Source: Halichondria panicea (lineage: Eukaryota; Porifera; Demospongiae; Suberitida; Halichondriidae). Taken from it: a DNA stretch of 64,000 nt. The DNA is taken from assembly GCF_963675165.1 (NCBI RefSeq), contig NC_087387.1:2469501-2533500 (forward strand), in the 5' to 3' direction. Of this stretch, positions 59,457-64,000 are shown piece after piece; position 1 is the first letter of the stretch, and every line of letters begins with the position of its first letter. The notes under the pieces are model-generated. The model was not told the DNA's origin. It made no database searches and saw only the letters and a list, made by a program, of their open reading frames with translations. Made by a program: the position numbers and the translations under genes.

Positions 59457-60625
59457 AAGAGAGGGATTGGAAACGCATACGTAAATGCGTGGCCTATTCG
59501 TGTTATGGTTATGTTTCCTCCTTTTCTGCCTCCGTCACATGAAATTGGCCTTTGTCCTATGATAATTTTAGTAAATACATCTTTAATAGCAGGCAGGAAG
59601 GCTACTACTAGCTGACTAGCCAGAAAGAGACATGAGACAGGCAGGGAGGCTACTAGCTTTTAGGATCAAGTTGGGCTACTACCTTCCATTCGTGTTTCAG
59701 AGGAGCTCTTCATCATTGTATGAAAAATTTTACAGTGGGATCAGACGGAGTATTAACAGAAGTTCGAGAACACGTCAACTCCTCTTTTCAGAAAGTAGTA
59801 TACATCATATACAATTTATTTACAAATAGCAATTATTTGTACTGTTTTGTACTTATGATGTAAATACAGAAATAATTATGTGATTTCCTTGAATGTCCTC
59901 TTTGGTAGTGGTTCAGTGAACGTGCTACAGTCTGCCGAAGTACACCCTGAAGAAGCATCATAAGATGCATACAATCTGAGATTAAAAACAATGAGATAAC
60001 AGTTTACCTTGGCTCTTCCAACTGACACTTTCGTCGTTTATTCTCTCATAACTCTTCCCCCAAAAACTTGGTGACCCATTCGTATGACTACAAATAAAGT
60101 GTACAAAAGTATGTAGTAACATTAAAGGGTCACTTCTAGCCTATATACATTTGCTACTTCAACACCTACACTTCCACAAAATCCCACAAGTGAAAGTCAT
60201 GAGTGATAATAAATTTGATTGCAAATAGACTACTACCTTGGAAAGTCAAACAAAGTTGCTACATTCAAAACACACCCCTGTACTTGTCTCCAATCTCGAA
60301 CAGTTTTTTTTGGAGAGATAAAAAAATCCTACAATCCTCAGCCAGTCGAGGAAAGCTAAAAAAAACTCATGAAACTCCTTTAGTAGACACTTTCAGGTGA
60401 AGCTATAGGTTACAACTATAATAGGTACTAAAGAGCATAATTATATAGTACTCGCTGGAATGGCCCTGTGCAATACCCCTGAGGCCAAGGCACTTCTCTG
60501 TCCTTCTAAAAGACTCCATGCTTTAAGTCGCCACAACAGTACTGCGTGGGTGTAGGCGAAACACGGATGGGCCAGAATTTCACTGAGTCCACGCATGCGT
60601 TTCCAATCCCTCCTTCAATAATCTA
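59457..60625. mobile_element. GGGATTGGAAACG-family TIR element, longest copy
   Basis: TAGATTATTGAAG then GGGATTGGAAACGCAT at the left matches, inverted, ATGCGTTTCCAATCCC then CTTCAATAATCTA at the right. No clear target duplication was found and no transposase frame is present. Confidence 0.75.
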
Positions 60626-61067
60626 TGCCTTCACACATGCAGCAATTAAGTTATTCGTTTTAATAGTGGCCGTTTCATGTTAAAGCTTCATGTATAGAAT
60701 AAGAGCAAGCGAATCTTAAGTCTTAGTCTAAGAAGCTTTAGATCATGTTTGCCATTAATACTGCAATCTGATTGGCTAAAGGAAGTGTTCTATCCAACTT
60801 AGAAAATCATGTACTTACTTGCGTTCGGGATACTACAACCAGCCCTTTGGGCTTCTATATCATGTAGAAACTTCCTAAACAGTGTCTAACTATTATTTAT
60901 ACACACGCGCACTATATGGAACATCGTGTGTTGATCGTTTTGTGTTTGTTAGGTAGATGTATTTACCTTACCTTAATGCCGGTAGTGGGCTCATGTAAAG
61001 TGTATCTAGAAAGTGAAAGTACTAAGAGAAAGCAGTGATGTCATTGTATTGATGTCATGAATTGTGT

Positions 61068-61232
61068 AATCACCATAATGTGTGTAATCACCGTAATGTA
61101 TGTAATCACCGTAATGGGTGTAATCACAGTAATGGGTGTAATCACCGTAATGGGTGTAATCACCGTAATCACCGTAATGAGTGTAATCACCGTAATGGGT
61201 GTAATCACTGTAATGTATGTAATCACCGTTAG
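61068..61232. repeat. 18-bp minisatellite
   Basis: About nine units of ATGGGTGTAATCACCGTA with variants (one truncated to 12 bp). Because 18 is a multiple of three, both strands stay open and give false frames of six-residue repeats. It sits about 330-500 bp upstream of the Kolobok-like gene. Confidence 0.9.
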
Positions 61233-61366
61233 CTCCGTTAAAATGACTACCGTATTATTAGAGCATCAAAACATATGCAAACTTTGCGAGGGTTGATCAA
61301 TTAGCAACAAATCACAAAACCTAAATTAGTATGTAGTTTAATGTAGTTTTAAACGAGAAGCGTGGG

Positions 61367-61373
61367 TATAAAA
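61367..61373 (+). promoter_or_regulatory. Candidate TATA box and GC box of the Kolobok-like gene
   Basis: TATAAAA followed directly by GGGGCGGGGC, about 195 bp upstream of the first ATG (61568). The 5' untranslated part could contain further control sequence. Confidence 0.5.
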
Positions 61374-61567
61374 GGGGCGGGGCCCGGCCAAAAAAATGTC
61401 GCACGCAAAATTTATAAGGGATAAAATGGCTACTCTTTGCGCTCAGGCTGTATCCCAGATTCACTGCCTTTAGCAACGCTTTTATGAACGTAAAAGGGGC
61501 GTATTGAACGCTTGACATCCGCTTAGACACGTGGTCTTTTAGTCAGTAAACAGTAAGCTAGTTTGCG

Positions 61568-64000
61568 ATGGCTACTTCAAGGAAACGGGTGCGCTACACA
61601 ATGGACGTTCACTTCGTTGATGAAGAGGAGAAGCAAGCGTTTCTTGGTCGCCTAAAGCACGTCCGTGAGCTGCTAAAGCCTCCTGGAAGCCCTCTGCTTG
61701 ACAACTTTAGCCTGTTGAGCACGCTCTGTGCTTCTGTTGAAGGTGACCCAGATCACTCACACCCTCCCCCTACCCCTGTTACTGCAATCAGGAGCTTTAT
61801 GAGCAACAATGGTAAGCAATACAAGCATCATAAGTAAATGCTCTATGAAGTATCATACAGGTATGTACAAAAACGATACTTCCGATGGGCAACAACTCTT
61901 TGCCACGGAATATCATTGTTTCACTGACCTAGTGAAAGGGCTTGCCACGCCCTGTCCGTGTGGGGTAACTAGAAGTCCCTGGGAAGTCCAGTCAATAGTA
62001 CAGGTGTGTGTTGAAAGTTGACTATCAGTTTTATAAATTACACGTGTGTTTTTTTGTAGAAAGGACATGTGGTACGAGCTCTTTTTTGCTGCCGACGCTG
62101 TAAGGTGCAGAAGAGAAAGTGGTCTAGCTCCCGTGTATTTGGAGGACATTATTTGGTGAACCAGAAGTAAGCTTATGGATACCACACCATAGTTATGTGT
62201 TTACTGCATCTCTGGTATATTTTATATAGGGTTGTTCATGGGTTTACTTGTGCTGGAATTCTACCCTCCCAATACACCCACTTTAGTCAGTTCTGTGGTT
62301 TAGGGACTGTTGGTCAAAGTTACATCCGACAAGGTTAGCTCACTCCAACTATACCCAGAGTGTAAGTAAATTCATAATTATGTTTCCTCAGTGTACGGAA
62401 AGCTAGGTTACCGTGACATTGTACAAAGGGCAGCAAACGTGAGCATGATGTCGGCTGTTTTTGATGTGAAGGCCCTTCCTGAGTATACCACCAACAAAGG
62501 AGAGGTGTGTTTGTGTACCGTATTACTAGTAATAAATAATTTTATTATTGTTTTAAACTTAGTGGGTAATCACTGATGCCCGGCACGACTCAACAGCCAA
62601 CGCATACCACACAACTGTGCCTTGCCTGTCTGGAAGGTGGGAAGTTAGTGTGTCTCTGTCGGTTTTGTATTTATTTTGTATATTTTCAGCAACAAGAAGA
62701 TACTCGGCATATCAACTCTCTCTCGGGCCGAACACTCCACTGCACAGACCAGAGAACTTGTGTGTACCAAGCTTGTTATCCCTCAAGTGTAAAGCAGAGG
62801 TTTATCCCCATAATAAATGAATGCACATAATAATTATTGCCAAATCTAGGTATTGAAGTCATCGAGGTAGCTCATGATATGCAGGCGCAGGTCGCAAAGT
62901 ACGTGTCAGACGAGTTGGGACTCATCAATTCCTACGACACTTGGCATGGTAAGAAAATGTGTGGTATGTTGTATCATTTTCACACACATTTTAGGAACGA
63001 AGAATGTGTCGAAGGAAATAAAGAAAGTAACACAGGGCCTAGTTCGTGATAGAGGGAAGGTCTGGTTTCCTGAATTATCAGATAAACGTAAGAATCTACT
63101 AATTAAACTTTCATGTACACTAGTAAGGTGTGCATTAATAGGAAGAAGTATAAAGATCCACCTGTATTGGGCAATGAAAAATTGCGGAGGGTCTGCTGAG
63201 AAACTGAAGGAGATAATAATGAATATCCCTAATCACTGCCAGGTTAGTTATTATTGTTGCGTGTTTATTAGTAATACATTGATGTTTTTGTAGAGAATCC
63301 ACACAAATTGCCACCCTTCCTCTACTTGCCACATGGACGACTACGAACCCAGTAGGGACAAGCTTGTTAGCAGAAAGGCTATAGAAGCTCTCATAAAGCA
63401 GCTCCATACGACGTACATTTACCGCTATGCTAAAGATTTCTGTTCGGTAAGGATTAAACATGTGTTGTTTGTATAACATACCCGTATATTGTATAGTGTC
63501 GTGATACCTACTGGGTTGAGCCGTTCAACCATCAACTCCTCACCTACCTGCCCAAGCGCATTCACTTTTCGACTGAGACGTTCATAATGCGAATGAATTT
63601 GGCTGTCTTGGATTGGGTACGTACATGGAATATTATTATGTGTACACTATGTGGGGGGAGAGCTTCTCGTACACTAATTTGTAGTAGTATTTAGAGCTTA
63701 CATTTACTTTAAATTTCAGTCTATACTATCGATAATTGCTTTATTCTAGAATGAGAACGTCAATCGCTCTTACACCAGTGTGAGCAAAGTGAGTGACCTT
63801 CGACGACCAGATCACCGCACAGCAATGAAAGCCTTAGTGAAGAAAGGTTTTAAATTTGTTGCTTTGCTATGGGCAATGTATGTTGAACAAAACAAAGCTG
63901 ATATGAGGTATGATTACAATGTGTACGTACATGTAAGGGCATTTGACATGTAACTTTCGTAGAGAATTGATCGAAGAAGATGACGTAGTAGAGGAGCAGA
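61568..64000 (+). CDS. Kolobok-type transposase-like protein, many exons, runs off the right edge
   Basis: Exons 61568-61811, 61861-62003, 62060-62166, 62230-62333, 62392-62504, 62563-62636, 62690-62786, 62850-62948, 62995-63087, 63142-63242, 63294-63446, 63497-63616, 63750-63907 and 63963 onward. The N-terminal part has Cys pairs (CPCG, CCRRC) that may bind zinc. The middle gives WVITDARHDSTANAYHTTVP, ELVCTKLVIPQ and GIEVIEVAHDMQAQV, then SYDTWHGTKNVSKEIKKV. The later part gives EPFNHQLLTYLPKRIHF and LAVLDWNENVNR. This order resembles the DDE core of Kolobok transposases (DGR.DSP-like, TD.H, FD.WH, F...LLKY.PKR, LA.LD.N.N), although the gene has at least 13 short introns. Anomaly: no GT-AG choice joins exon 7 to exon 8 in frame; exon 7 meets TAA at 62790-62792. 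It could be a domesticated gene, or a recent pseudogene if that break is real. Confidence 0.65.

Noticed and set aside
61041..61296. Open frames of 61-79 codons with VITVMG-like repeats
   Set aside because: An artefact of the 18-bp minisatellite, which cannot create stops in any repeated frame.
1..64000. tRNA, rRNA, CRISPR arrays or bacterial operons
   Set aside because: No cloverleaf with conserved loop sequences, no rRNA-like blocks and no regularly spaced direct repeats with unique spacers were seen by eye; a covariance-model scan could still find a tRNA.

Overview
The window looks like metazoan nuclear DNA, most likely from a demosponge. The evidence is AT-rich intergenic DNA, short GT-AG introns (about 45-150 bp), a secreted EGF-like/vWA gene family, a ZU5-domain gene, and a very dense load of small inverted-repeat transposons. 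The species is inferred, not shown. Nothing bacterial, no CRISPR and no confident RNA gene was seen.

Layout. 0-1.2 kb: a degenerate 5' fragment (A) of a secreted vWA gene. 1.2-9.1 kb: intergenic DNA full of foldback and TIR elements; one (7033-8117) carries a decayed RecQ-type helicase fragment. 9.1-15.3 kb: a broken DIRS-like tyrosine-recombinase retrotransposon with its own nested insertion. 15.3-20.2 kb: dispersed repeats. 20.9-24.9 kb (minus): intact vWA paralog B, 13 exons, 813 aa predicted. 26.0-27.2 kb: wreck of a Ty3/gypsy-type gag-pol. 28.5-38.7 kb (minus): vWA paralog C, whose second coding exon is split by a 6,085-bp CACTA-type transposon (32180-38264). A second copy of that transposon, of the same length and apparently identical, lies 1.7 kb away (39982-46066). 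46-53 kb: TIR elements and unassigned DNA. 53.2-58.2 kb (+): a ZU5-domain gene with transposons in its introns. 61.57 kb to the right edge (+): a many-exon gene resembling Kolobok-type DDE transposases, running off the window.

The most notable system is the CACTA-type element. It has 14-bp perfect CACTG termini, 2-bp target duplications that differ between copies, subterminal repeat arrays, and two divergently transcribed multi-exon genes: an 832-aa transposase with an N-terminal zinc-finger exon, and a 504-aa SAM-domain protein. The genes share a 318-bp intergenic promoter rich in TTAGGG-like motifs. Both copies keep all frames and splice sites, and paralog B supplies the empty site for copy 1, so recent activity is very likely.
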